Origin: an uncultured Collinsella sp.
GTDB lineage: Bacteria; Actinomycetota; Coriobacteriia; Coriobacteriales; Coriobacteriaceae
Length of the DNA: 39,692 bases
Direction: 5' to 3'
Assembly (NCBI GenBank): GCA_900754445.1
Contig: CAAECW010000072.1
Location: forward strand, 1-39,692
How positions within the stretch are numbered: position 1 is the stretch's first letter; each line of letters begins with the position of its first letter. Of the stretch, positions 25,774-32,960 are shown piece by piece. The notes beneath the pieces are model-generated. The model saw only the letters and a program-made list of their open reading frames with translations. It had not been told where the DNA came from and did not search any database. The position numbers and the translations under genes were made by a program.

Positions 25774-26403
25774 ATGATCAAGGCAGTGCTGTTTGATATG
25801 GACGGCGTGCTGGTCGATACCGAGTGGTTCTACAACCGTCGTCGCGTGGCGTTTATGGAAGAGAAGGGGTTCCACTTTGACGAGATTCCCGATCTTTCGG
25901 GGTCTAACGAGCCTGCCATTTGGGAGGCGCTGGTGCCCGACGATGTTGAGCTGCGCGAACGCCTGCGCGTTGAGTACAAGCAGGTCTACAGCCCGGACCA
26001 TCCCGTTCCGTATGCCGAGCTGCTCAACGAGCAGACGGAGCCGGTGATGCGTGAGCTGCACGAGCGCGGCGTGAAGTGCGCCATCGCGAGCTCGTCCTAT
26101 CGCGAGCTTATTGACGAGCTGGTGGAGATTGCCGGCATTGCCGATGTGCTGGATTACACCATCAGCGGCCACGAGTGCAGTGCGTTTAAGCCCGACCCCG
26201 AGATTTATCTGCGTGCCATGGAGGCGCTGGGGGTGGAGTCCGCCGAGTGCCTGGTTATCGAGGATTCGCCTTTGGGTATCGAGGCCGGCAAGCGCTCCGG
26301 CGCCCGAGTCCTGGCGCTGCGTCCGCACGAGGGTGTCAACCTGGATCAATCGGGAGGCGATGCCGTTATCGACACGCTTACCGACATTTTGGCCGCTTTG
26401 TAG
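25774..26403 (+). CDS. HAD-superfamily IA phosphatase/phosphomutase-like
   Basis: A 209-residue protein with all HAD motifs: DMDGVLVDTE (nucleophile D8 and acid D10), SSSYREL (motif II), KPDPEIYL (lysine of motif III) and VIEDSPLGIEAG (acidic motif IV). The helical cap after motif I (subfamily IA) resembles beta-phosphoglucomutase and 2-deoxyglucose-6-phosphate phosphatase. ATG 25774 is preferred to ATG 25768 because GGAGGAG ends at 25767. It stands behind the SIS-2 terminator, so it may not belong to the sugar system. The last five codons and the stop lie inside the 234-bp repeat found again at 17885, which suggests the 3' end was shaped by that repeat. Confidence 0.87.
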   Translation: MIKAVLFDMDGVLVDTEWFYNRRRVAFMEEKGFHFDEIPDLSGSNEPAIWEALVPDDVELRERLRVEYKQVYSPDHPVPYAELLNEQTEPVMRELHERGVKCAIASSSYRELIDELVEIAGIADVLDYTISGHECSAFKPDPEIYLRAMEALGVESAECLVIEDSPLGIEAGKRSGARVLALRPHEGVNLDQSGGDAVIDTLTDILAAL

Positions 26404-26619
26404 TGTCAATCCGCCGCGAGAAGCACGGGTTCAAACGTTTTTTGTGGTGGACTGGCTCAATTTGGTTTCGATTTTGATCCGTTTGGCTTCGATTCGGGCT
26501 AAGTGAGTAGACTTTTTGGCGCAGTTCGAGCACAAAGTGCATCTGCTCTAGTAAAACCGCAGGTCACAGGGGTGGCGGTTTTGGGCGTGCTCTGCAGGTC
26601 GCGTAAAGTCTACTCACTT
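26386..26619 (+). repeat. 234-bp repeat, copy 2; stretch 26404-26757
   Basis: Same length and order as 17885-18118. Terminal hairpin AAGTGAGTAGACTTT (26501-26515) with 26605-26619; AAAACCGC/GCGGTTTT pairs inside. It overlaps the end of the HAD gene. After it, to 26757, only the YitT promoter region is seen. Confidence 0.88.
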
Positions 26620-26680
26620 GTTATTTGGGCCTTTGGTCGTGGGGTTGCTGGTCCCGTTTTGGTTGTCGAGGGAGAGTGAA

Positions 26681-26712
26681 TTGAAGCGCCCCCGTACGCT
26701 CCATGCTACAAT
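26681..26712 (+). promoter_or_regulatory. Possible promoter of the YitT gene
   Basis: TACAAT (26707-26712) is a good -10 box. TTGAAG (26681-26686) is the nearest -35-like match, but the 20-base gap is long. Confidence 0.35.
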
Positions 26713-26757
26713 CGCGGGCATGCCTCACAACTAGATCTGCCTTCGAAAGGAGCCTAC

Positions 26758-27765
26758 GTGGCGAACGCCATCGATCAGCTCACGGACCGCGTACTCGTGC
26801 TCGGCCGCCTCACCATCGTCCGCCGCGCCATTACTGCCGTGGCGGTCACGATTTCCGCCGTTCTCCAGACATTTCTGATCCAGGCGTTCATTCAGCCCGC
26901 CGACCTGCTTCCGAGCGGTCTCACCGGTGTCGCGGTCCTGCTTGATCGCGTTACCTCGCTCGGCGGCGTTCACATCGACATCTCGCTCGGCATGCTCGGG
27001 CTCAACATCCCCGTGGCGCTCCTATGCTGGAGCGGCATTAGCAAGCGCTTCGTCATCTTCTCGATGATGCAAGTCGTGCTCTCGTCGCTGTTCCTCAACG
27101 TCTTTCACTTCGCTCCATTTTTGGGCGACAAGATCATGCTCATCATTTTTGGCGGCGTGGTCTCGGGTCTGGGCGCTGCCATTGCGCTTAAGTCCGGCGC
27201 ATCCACCGGCGGCACCGACTTTATCGCGTTATGGGTCTCCAACCACACGGGCAAGACCATCTGGGGCGTCATTTTTGGTTTCAACTGCTTTATCCTGGCG
27301 ATCTTTGGTTTTATGTTTGGCTGGGACAAGGCGGCGTACTCCATCGTGTTCCAGTTTATTTCGACCAAGACCATCGACAGCTTCTATCGTCGCTACGACC
27401 GCGTGACGCTGCAGATCACGACGCGCAAGGCAGACGAGGTCATGACCGCCTATGTTGACCATTTTCAGCACGGCATTAGCTGCGCTGAGGTCATCGGCGG
27501 ATACAGCCGTGAAAAGATGTACCTGCTGCACGCCGTTGTATCGACCTACGAGAGCCAAGACATTATCAAGCTGGTGTGCGACATTGATCCCGGCGCCGTG
27601 ATCAACGTGTTCCACACGCTCAACTTTGTGGGCGGCTGGTGGGGCGGTCATGTCGACGAGCCCATGCCCACGGCCGTCCCCGATCCCGACAAGCCCGCAC
27701 GCATGGCCAGCAGGCAGGCGCGCCTCAGCGAGCAGGACAGCCTGCAGCAGGACGACGGCAAGTAG
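26758..27765 (+). CDS. YitT-family membrane protein (DUF161 and DUF2179)
   Basis: A 335-residue protein. Five hydrophobic segments form the YitT membrane domain (about 20-215), with the family stretch FIQPADLLPSGLTGVAVLLD and the GGVVSGLGAAIALKSGASTGGTDF pattern. The soluble DUF2179 domain follows (about 220-300: VTLQITTRKADEVMTAYVD and VSTYESQDIIKLVCDIDPGA). The last 30 residues are polar and probably disordered. The start is GTG 26758, with GAAAGGAG (26745-26752) ahead. The function of the family is not settled. A strong terminator follows. Confidence 0.92.
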   Translation: MANAIDQLTDRVLVLGRLTIVRRAITAVAVTISAVLQTFLIQAFIQPADLLPSGLTGVAVLLDRVTSLGGVHIDISLGMLGLNIPVALLCWSGISKRFVIFSMMQVVLSSLFLNVFHFAPFLGDKIMLIIFGGVVSGLGAAIALKSGASTGGTDFIALWVSNHTGKTIWGVIFGFNCFILAIFGFMFGWDKAAYSIVFQFISTKTIDSFYRRYDRVTLQITTRKADEVMTAYVDHFQHGISCAEVIGGYSREKMYLLHAVVSTYESQDIIKLVCDIDPGAVINVFHTLNFVGGWWGGHVDEPMPTAVPDPDKPARMASRQARLSEQDSLQQDDGK

Positions 27766-27805
27766 GGTTTTGGCATTTTGCCGGTCAAGCGCAGCCCATT
27801 CGAAT

Positions 27806-27846
27806 GAGCCCCTCGAAAGTCCCGTTGCTTTCGAGGGGCTCTCGTT
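27806..27846 (+). terminator. Intrinsic terminator after yitT-like gene
   Basis: GAGCCCCTCGAAAG (27806-27819) pairs perfectly with CTTTCGAGGGGCTC (27828-27841), followed by TCGTTT. Confidence 0.88.
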
Positions 27847-27859
27847 TGACATGATAAAA

Positions 27860-27895
27860 ACCTACCAAAATAGACCTGCCGCTTTTTTGGTAGGC
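27860..27895 (+). repeat. ACCTACCAAAA palindrome, copy B
   Basis: CCTACCAAAA (27861-27870) pairs perfectly with TTTTGGTAGG (27885-27894); the middle reads TAGACCTGCCGC. It is a sibling of 25722-25759 and lies between the YitT terminator and GntR-2. Confidence 0.75.
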
Positions 27896-27933
27896 AGGGT
27901 GTATCGTTTTATCGTTATGATGTAATATAGAGC

Positions 27934-27946
27934 TAGACGTTATATA
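27934..27946. promoter_or_regulatory. Candidate GntR-2 autoregulatory operator
   Basis: TAGACGTTATATA is, on the other strand, TATATAACGTCTA, nearly identical to the site at 20507-20519. Close by, CGTTATGATGTAATATA (27913-27929) has a second CGTTAT half. The GntR-2 start codon is 41 bases downstream. Confidence 0.42.
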
Positions 27947-27986
27947 CGTATTAGTTATTTCAATATTTCGATAAGAGTGATTAGAT

Positions 27987-28706
27987 ATGCCTGCGCCCAA
28001 AAATGCACCGCTTTACCAGCAGATTTACGACGAAATCAAGGATGCGATCGAGAAAGGTGTTTATGCACCCAAGGAGCGTATTCCGTCCGAGCTTGAGCTA
28101 GCCGAGCAGTACGACGTGAGCCGCATTACGGTGCGCCGCGCCGTCGAGGAGCTGTGCTCCGATGGCTACCTGGTTAAGCAGCAGGGCCGTGGCACCTTTG
28201 TCTCCACGCCGCACATCAACCGCCAGTTCCACGCTTCGACGCTGCAGACGTTTACCGCGCTGTGTGCCGATAATGGCATGAAGGCGGGCGCGCATGTGGT
28301 CGATCGCCAGATTGTGCCGGCACGCCAAAACGAGATGGAGTTCTTTGGCCTGCAAAAGGACGCGCTGCTGCTGCATATTAAGCGCGTGCGTACAGCCGAC
28401 GGCGAGCCCATCTTTGAGGAGAACATCTTTGTGCCGTTTGACGCCTACCGTGAGCTGTTGACGGCCGATCTTGAGGACAAGTCGATTTTTGCCGAGGTCG
28501 GGCGTGTTGGCGGAACCCCGATTGTCTCGGCTGGCTACCGTACGGTCGAGGCCGTTCGCGCCAGCGCTGAGCAGGCGGCCGAGCTGGGCATCGCTCCGCA
28601 CGATCCGCTGCTCAACCTGCGCGCCGGCTTTATCGGTCCCAATGGCGAGCCGGTCCTGATGGGTAAGCAGTACTACGTGGGTAGCCGCTACGTCATGGTT
28701 ATGTAG
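27987..28706 (+). CDS. GntR/HutC-family regulator with UTRA domain (GntR-2)
   Basis: A 239-residue repressor. The winged helix (7-75) reads LYQQIYDEIKDAIEKGVY, ERIPSELELAEQYDVSRITV and KQQGRGTFV. The UTRA domain (about 95-235) ends VLMGKQYYVGSRYVMVM. It is clearly a paralogue of GntR-3 (LYQQV start and VGSRYV end in both). The ribosome binding site is weak (AAGAG). The gene stands alone with terminators on both sides. Shared motifs before this gene, the EamA gene and the PTS operon make it the best candidate for control of those units. The effector is presumably a phosphorylated intermediate of the pathway. Confidence 0.92.
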   Translation: MPAPKNAPLYQQIYDEIKDAIEKGVYAPKERIPSELELAEQYDVSRITVRRAVEELCSDGYLVKQQGRGTFVSTPHINRQFHASTLQTFTALCADNGMKAGAHVVDRQIVPARQNEMEFFGLQKDALLLHIKRVRTADGEPIFEENIFVPFDAYRELLTADLEDKSIFAEVGRVGGTPIVSAGYRTVEAVRASAEQAAELGIAPHDPLLNLRAGFIGPNGEPVLMGKQYYVGSRYVMVM

Positions 28707-28711
28707 CTCTA

Positions 28712-28739
28712 GTTGCGCGGTTTTACCAAACCGCGCAAC
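28712..28739 (+). terminator. Terminator-like hairpin after GntR-2
   Basis: GTTGCGCGGTTT (28712-28723) pairs perfectly with AAACCGCGCAAC (28728-28739) around TACC, the same loop as at 20191-20218. Confidence 0.65.
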
Positions 28740-28883
28740 GGCTCGACGCTGTAAACGCCCCTAAGCGGCAATCTGCAGAATGAGCGTGGAAAATCTCCCG
28801 TTTTTGGCTTGGTGACGGGCTTAAAGTGGGAGATTATCCACGCTCATCCTGAAAGTGTCCAAAAATCCACGCTCGTTCGCCTT
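28740..28883. repeat. GCTCGACGCTG-type intergenic element, copy 3
   Basis: GGCTCGACGCTGTAAACGCC and GGCAATCTGCA match copies 1 and 2. It is followed by a different 20-bp inverted repeat: ATGAGCGTGGAAAATCTCCC (28780-28799) with 28828-28847, one mismatch. A third CCACGCTC piece occurs at 28868, and CGCCTTGG ends the element. Confidence 0.7.
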
Positions 28884-28936
28884 GGATTACGTTGCCCGTG
28901 GCCGACGGCGGCGCGGCACCGGTCCGCGTGGCGGCG

Positions 28937-28942
28937 TATAAT
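28937..28942 (+). promoter_or_regulatory. -10 box of recQ
   Basis: A perfect TATAAT lies 32 bases before the recQ start codon. No convincing -35 box is at the right distance. Confidence 0.5.
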
Positions 28943-28973
28943 CGGCGGCAGATGACTTGGACGTTAGGAAATC

Positions 28974-30956
28974 ATGACCGATAGCATGCAGCAGATGGCG
29001 CTCGACACGCTCGGCGCCTATTTTGGCTACACCTCGTTTCGCCCGGGACAGGACCGCATGGTCGATGCGATCCTTGCCGGTCGCGATGCGCTGGGCGTTA
29101 TGCCCACGGGCGCCGGCAAGTCCATTTGCTACCAGGTGCCCGCGCTTATGCTTCCCGGCATCACCTTTGTGGTGAGCCCGTTGCTGTCGCTTATGGAGGA
29201 CCAGACTCGCGCGCTGCTCGCGGCGGGTGCGCGCCCCAGCTATCTCAACTCCAGCCTCACGCCGGCTCAGCAAAATACCGTGCTCAAGCGTGCTCGTGAG
29301 GGGCGCTACCAGCTTATGTATGTGGCGCCCGAGCGCCTGCTCGAACCGCGCTTTTTAGCCTTTGCGCAGGAAGCTGCGGCCGAAGGTGGCATCGGCGTTC
29401 CGCTCGTGGCCATTGACGAGGCCCACTGCGTGAGCCAGTGGGGCCAGGATTTTCGCCCCGCCTACCTGCAGATTCGCGAGTTCATCGATTCGCTGCCGCA
29501 GCGCCCCATCGTGGCTGCCTTTACCGCTACGGCGACCGAGCGTGTACGCGCCGATATCCAGCAAATGCTCGGCTTGCAAAACCCGGCGACCGTGGTGACG
29601 GGTTTTGATCGCAAGAACCTCTACTTTGGTTGCGAGGAGATGGGCGACAAGGCCAAGACCGCGTGGGTGCGCGACTACGTGATCGCGCATTCGAGCGAGA
29701 GCGGCATCGTGTATTGCTCGACCCGCAAGACGGTCGACGCGCTGGCCGCGGAGCTTGCCGAGGCACTGGGCCCCAGCGGCATTCGCGTGGGCCGCTACCA
29801 TGCCGGCATGGGCAACGACGCTCGCCGCCAGAGCCAGCGTGCCTTTATCGACGACGACATCCAGGTGATGGTTGCCACCAACGCCTTTGGCATGGGCATC
29901 GACAAGCCCAACGTGCGTTACGTGATTCACAACAACGTGCCCGAGAGCATCGAGGCCTACTACCAAGAGGCGGGCCGCGCCGGCCGAGATGGCGACCCGG
30001 CCAGCTGCCATCTGCTGTGGAACGGCAACGATTTCCGTATGCGCCGCTTTTTGATCGACCGTGGCGATGCGGCCGACGAGGCGCTTGACGACGAGCAGCG
30101 CGCGTGGGCGCTCCAGAACCGTTATCGCCTGCTCAGCCAGATGGAGGGCTACTGCAATACCACCGGCTGTCTGCGCGAATACATGCTGCGCTACTTTGGC
30201 GACGAGGCCGCGGCCGAGCATGCGGCTGCGGCCGGTGCGGGCAGCGCCGCCACGGACGATGCCGAGGGCTGCGGCAACTGCAGCAACTGCCTTACGAAGT
30301 TCGAGGTCGAGGACGTCACCGATATGGCCCGCGCCGCCGTGCGCTATGTGGCCACGCGTCCCATGCGCTTTGGCAAGTCGCTGGTCGCCGACGTGCTCCA
30401 CGGCGGCAACACCGAGCGCATTCGTCAGATGCATCTGGACGAGGACCGCGGCTACGGTGAGCTGTCGAGCGAATCGGTCGGGCGCATCAAGGACGTCATC
30501 GGCCAGCTGTGCGGGCGCGGTTATTTGGCTACCTCGCAGGGGCAGTACCCGGTCGTTGGCCTGGGGCCGCGTGCCGGCGAGGTCGAGGGCGAGGCGTTCG
30601 CCTTTACCGTTAAGCGTCGTGCGTCCAAGCGCAAGGCCTCGGCCCGCGCCCGCCGCGCCGTCGATCTGCTGCGCGAGGAGGCCGAGCTGAATCAGCGCCC
30701 GCGCGTTGGCGACGATGCCGAGCTGTTCGAGCGCCTGCGTGCCCTGCGCAAGGAGATCTCGACCGAGCTGGAGATGGCGCCGTATATGGTCTTTTCCGAC
30801 AAGGCCCTGCGCGGCCTGTGCCGCCTGCGTCCGCAGACGCGCGAGGAGCTGATCCAGGTCAACGGCATTGGCGAGAAAAAAGCCGACGCCTTTGGCGAGC
30901 AGTTTATGGCGGCGATTGAAGAATTTGAGTCCGAGCATGCGCGGGATGGAGCGTAA
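28974..30956 (+). CDS. recQ: ATP-dependent DNA helicase RecQ
   Basis: A 660-residue 3'-5' helicase for recombination repair. Order: motif 0 FGYTSFRPGQ (17-26), Walker A MPTGAGKS (43-50), DEAH box near 148 with the aromatic-rich loop SQWGQDFRP, motif III AFTATAT, motif VI YYQEAGRAGRDG, the zinc site (CNTTGC near 394 and CGNCSNC near 433), a winged-helix region, and the HRDC domain (about 575-650, LRKEISTELEMAPYMVFSDK). Length and order are normal for actinobacterial RecQ. TAGGAA precedes ATG 28974. GntR-3 starts two bases after the stop, so the two are co-transcribed. Confidence 0.96.
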   Translation: MTDSMQQMALDTLGAYFGYTSFRPGQDRMVDAILAGRDALGVMPTGAGKSICYQVPALMLPGITFVVSPLLSLMEDQTRALLAAGARPSYLNSSLTPAQQNTVLKRAREGRYQLMYVAPERLLEPRFLAFAQEAAAEGGIGVPLVAIDEAHCVSQWGQDFRPAYLQIREFIDSLPQRPIVAAFTATATERVRADIQQMLGLQNPATVVTGFDRKNLYFGCEEMGDKAKTAWVRDYVIAHSSESGIVYCSTRKTVDALAAELAEALGPSGIRVGRYHAGMGNDARRQSQRAFIDDDIQVMVATNAFGMGIDKPNVRYVIHNNVPESIEAYYQEAGRAGRDGDPASCHLLWNGNDFRMRRFLIDRGDAADEALDDEQRAWALQNRYRLLSQMEGYCNTTGCLREYMLRYFGDEAAAEHAAAAGAGSAATDDAEGCGNCSNCLTKFEVEDVTDMARAAVRYVATRPMRFGKSLVADVLHGGNTERIRQMHLDEDRGYGELSSESVGRIKDVIGQLCGRGYLATSQGQYPVVGLGPRAGEVEGEAFAFTVKRRASKRKASARARRAVDLLREEAELNQRPRVGDDAELFERLRALRKEISTELEMAPYMVFSDKALRGLCRLRPQTREELIQVNGIGEKKADAFGEQFMAAIEEFESEHARDGA

Positions 30957-30958
30957 CG

Positions 30959-31714
30959 ATGGCATTCGACGATAAAACCGACCGCACTGACGTGCCCGCC
31001 GTGCCGCTGTACCAGCAGGTCATGGACGACCTAAAGGGCGAGATCGCGCGCGGCGTGTACCCTGCCGGCTCGCGCATCCCTGCCGAGATGGAGCTCGCGA
31101 AGTCCTACGGCGTGGGGCGCATCACCGTGCGCCGTGCCATCGAGGAGCTGTCGCGTGCGGGGTATCTCAACCGCCAGCAGGGGAGGGGCACCTTTGTGTG
31201 CGCCCCCAAGCTCAAACGCAAGATTCGCCAGAAGGGTGACGTCCAGAGCTTTGCTGAGGGTTGTGCTGCCAACGACATGGTGCCGGGTGCGCGTCTGGTG
31301 TCGCGCACGGTGGTCGCGGCGACGCACGAGGATGCGGCGTTCTTTGGCGTGGAGCCCGGCTGCGAGCTTATCGTGGTCGAGCGCGTGCGCACGGCCGACG
31401 GCATCCCCGTCATGCTCGAGAACAACGCCTTTGTGCTCGTCGACCATCCCTACCTGCAGACGCTGGCCGACGAGGACCTCACCGATAACTCAATCTTTGC
31501 GCTCGTTGCCGAGCATTCGGGTCGCGCGCCGCTCAAGTCCGACCCCTGCACCGTGGAGATTGCGCTTGCCGATGCTCAGACGGCCCCGCTGCTGGAGGTG
31601 CCGGTCGGCGAGCCGCTCTTCTATATGGAGGCCTACTTTACCGACGCCGGCGGGCGCCCTCTACTGCTCGGCCGCCAAAAGATCGTGGGCTCGCGCTACG
31701 TCTTCGACATCTAA
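30959..31714 (+). CDS. GntR/HutC-family regulator with UTRA domain (GntR-3)
   Basis: A 251-residue repressor, paralogue of GntR-2. The winged helix (17-88) has LYQQVMDDLKGEIARGVY, AEMELAKSYGVGRITVRRA and RQQGRGTFV. The UTRA domain (about 105-245) ends LLLGRQKIVGSRYVFDI. Its start is only two bases after recQ and has a poor ribosome binding site, so it may depend on translational coupling. It lies directly upstream of SIS-3; the gap contains two copies of GACAACATAGAAC, the likely operators. Linkage to recQ is probably accidental. Confidence 0.92.
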   Translation: MAFDDKTDRTDVPAVPLYQQVMDDLKGEIARGVYPAGSRIPAEMELAKSYGVGRITVRRAIEELSRAGYLNRQQGRGTFVCAPKLKRKIRQKGDVQSFAEGCAANDMVPGARLVSRTVVAATHEDAAFFGVEPGCELIVVERVRTADGIPVMLENNAFVLVDHPYLQTLADEDLTDNSIFALVAEHSGRAPLKSDPCTVEIALADAQTAPLLEVPVGEPLFYMEAYFTDAGGRPLLLGRQKIVGSRYVFDI

Positions 31715-31726
31715 CGTCCACAGATA

Positions 31727-31740
31727 GACAACATAGAACA
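31727..31740. promoter_or_regulatory. Candidate GntR-3 operator, distal site
   Basis: GACAACATAGAACA lies 13 bases after the GntR-3 stop. It matches the proximal site; the two start 62 bases apart, about six helical turns. Confidence 0.55.
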
Positions 31741-31756
31741 AATTTGCTGAGATGAC

Positions 31757-31803
31757 TTCACGGGCGTTGTTACACGTGCTATAAATAGGACAACATAGAA
31801 CGA
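31757..31803 (+). promoter_or_regulatory. SIS-3 promoter with proximal GntR-3 operator
   Basis: TTCACG (-35, 31757-31762) and TATAAA (-10, 31780-31785) are 17 bases apart. The operator GACAACATAGAACGA (31789-31803) covers the predicted start of transcription, which would fit repression. Confidence 0.55.
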
Positions 31804-31857
31804 CAGCAGGTACGAGCTGTCGTCGTTCAAAGCCGCCCCACAAGGAGGAGCATCAGC

Positions 31858-32826
31858 ATGAACGCACATGATCTGGTTCAGGAAATCATCGAGCGCAAGG
31901 GCAAGATTGAGAACGTCTTTTGGATTGCCTGTGGCGGTTCGATGATCGATCTCATGCCGGCCAACGAGCTGCTCAAGCGTGAGGCCACCACGTTTACCTC
32001 GACGGTCTACACGGCGCGCGAGTTTTGCCTGATGGCTCCCAAGAGCCTTGGCGAGAAGTCGCTCGTTATTGCCTGCAGCCACAGCGGCAACACGCAAGAG
32101 GTTGTCGACGGCTGCGAGATGGCGCTGGCAGCCGGTGCCGAGGTCATTGCCCTCACCGACTGCGAGGGCTCCAAGATCGATAACGGCAAGTGGACCACCT
32201 GGGTCTATCCGTGGGGCGAGGGCGTGTCACAGGTCGAGGTGCCGCAGGGCATCGGCGCTCTGATCGCCGCCGAGCTGCTCGACCAGCAGGAAGGCTACGA
32301 GGCACTCGCTGACATGTACGAGGGCCTCAAGCAGATGGATGCGCTGCTGCCCGCCGCCCGCGAGAAGGTCAACGCCGAGCTGGGCGATCGCTTTGCCGAG
32401 CTCTGCCAGCAGCACAAGTTCTTCTATATCCTTGGTTCCGGCCCCAACTTTAGCCAGACCTATGCCATGGCCATCTGCTCGCTCATGGAGATGCAGTGGC
32501 AGCACTGCTGCTACATCCACTCCGGCGAGTACTTCCACGGCCCCTTCGAGGCCACCGAGCCCGGCGTGTTCTACTTCGTGCAGCTCGGATCGGGCGAGTG
32601 CCGCCCCATGGAGGAGCGCGCGCTGGCGTTCCTCAACACGCATACCGATACGGTAATGGTGCTCGATGCACTCGAGTACGGCGTGGGCGAGGTGCCCGCC
32701 AGCGTGCGTTCGTACCTGGAGCCGATCTTCTTCTACAACATGAGCTGCGAGCTGCGCGCCGCCCGCGGAAAGGTGTTCGACCACAGCCCTGAGATTCGTC
32801 GCTACATGGGCATCGAGCAGTACTAA
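31858..32826 (+). CDS. SIS-domain deglycase, FrlB-like (SIS-3)
   Basis: A 322-residue double-SIS protein. Visible: VFWIACGGSMIDLMPANELL, phosphate loop CSHSGNTQEVVDGCEMA, HSGEYFHGPFE with E224 and C-terminus EIRRYMGIEQY. Of the three paralogues it most resembles FrlB, which has SGEF.HGPLE and an RRYYG ending. It should split a fructosamine 6-phosphate into glucose 6-phosphate and an amine or amino acid. AAGGAGGAG stands before ATG 31858. It is a single gene under its own promoter with GntR-3 sites. No kinase (FrlD) or permease accompanies it, so its substrate must be phosphorylated elsewhere, perhaps by the PTS at 21831-24432. Confidence 0.87.
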   Translation: MNAHDLVQEIIERKGKIENVFWIACGGSMIDLMPANELLKREATTFTSTVYTAREFCLMAPKSLGEKSLVIACSHSGNTQEVVDGCEMALAAGAEVIALTDCEGSKIDNGKWTTWVYPWGEGVSQVEVPQGIGALIAAELLDQQEGYEALADMYEGLKQMDALLPAAREKVNAELGDRFAELCQQHKFFYILGSGPNFSQTYAMAICSLMEMQWQHCCYIHSGEYFHGPFEATEPGVFYFVQLGSGECRPMEERALAFLNTHTDTVMVLDALEYGVGEVPASVRSYLEPIFFYNMSCELRAARGKVFDHSPEIRRYMGIEQY

Positions 32827-32874
32827 GTAACGGGAAAAGTATTCACCTTCGATTCGCAGGGGCACTGCGTGAGT

Positions 32875-32919
32875 CAAAAAAAGCGGGCCGCGCCGGTGGG
32901 TTTCCGGCGCGGCCCGCTT
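32875..32919 (-). terminator. Intrinsic terminator of the L-lactate dehydrogenase-type gene
   Basis: AAGCGGGCCGCGCCGG (32881-32896) pairs perfectly with 32904-32919. On the minus strand a T-run follows (the A-tract from 32876), so it ends the minus-strand gene; it may also stop SIS-3. Confidence 0.9.
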
Positions 32920-32960
32920 AGTATCGCGCATAGATTCGCAAGGTTGCGGCAGCCGGCGGC

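Noticed and set aside
29355..30965. 536-codon antisense frame over recQ
   Set aside because: Composition and position are those of a GC-bias shadow; the opposite strand encodes a complete RecQ.
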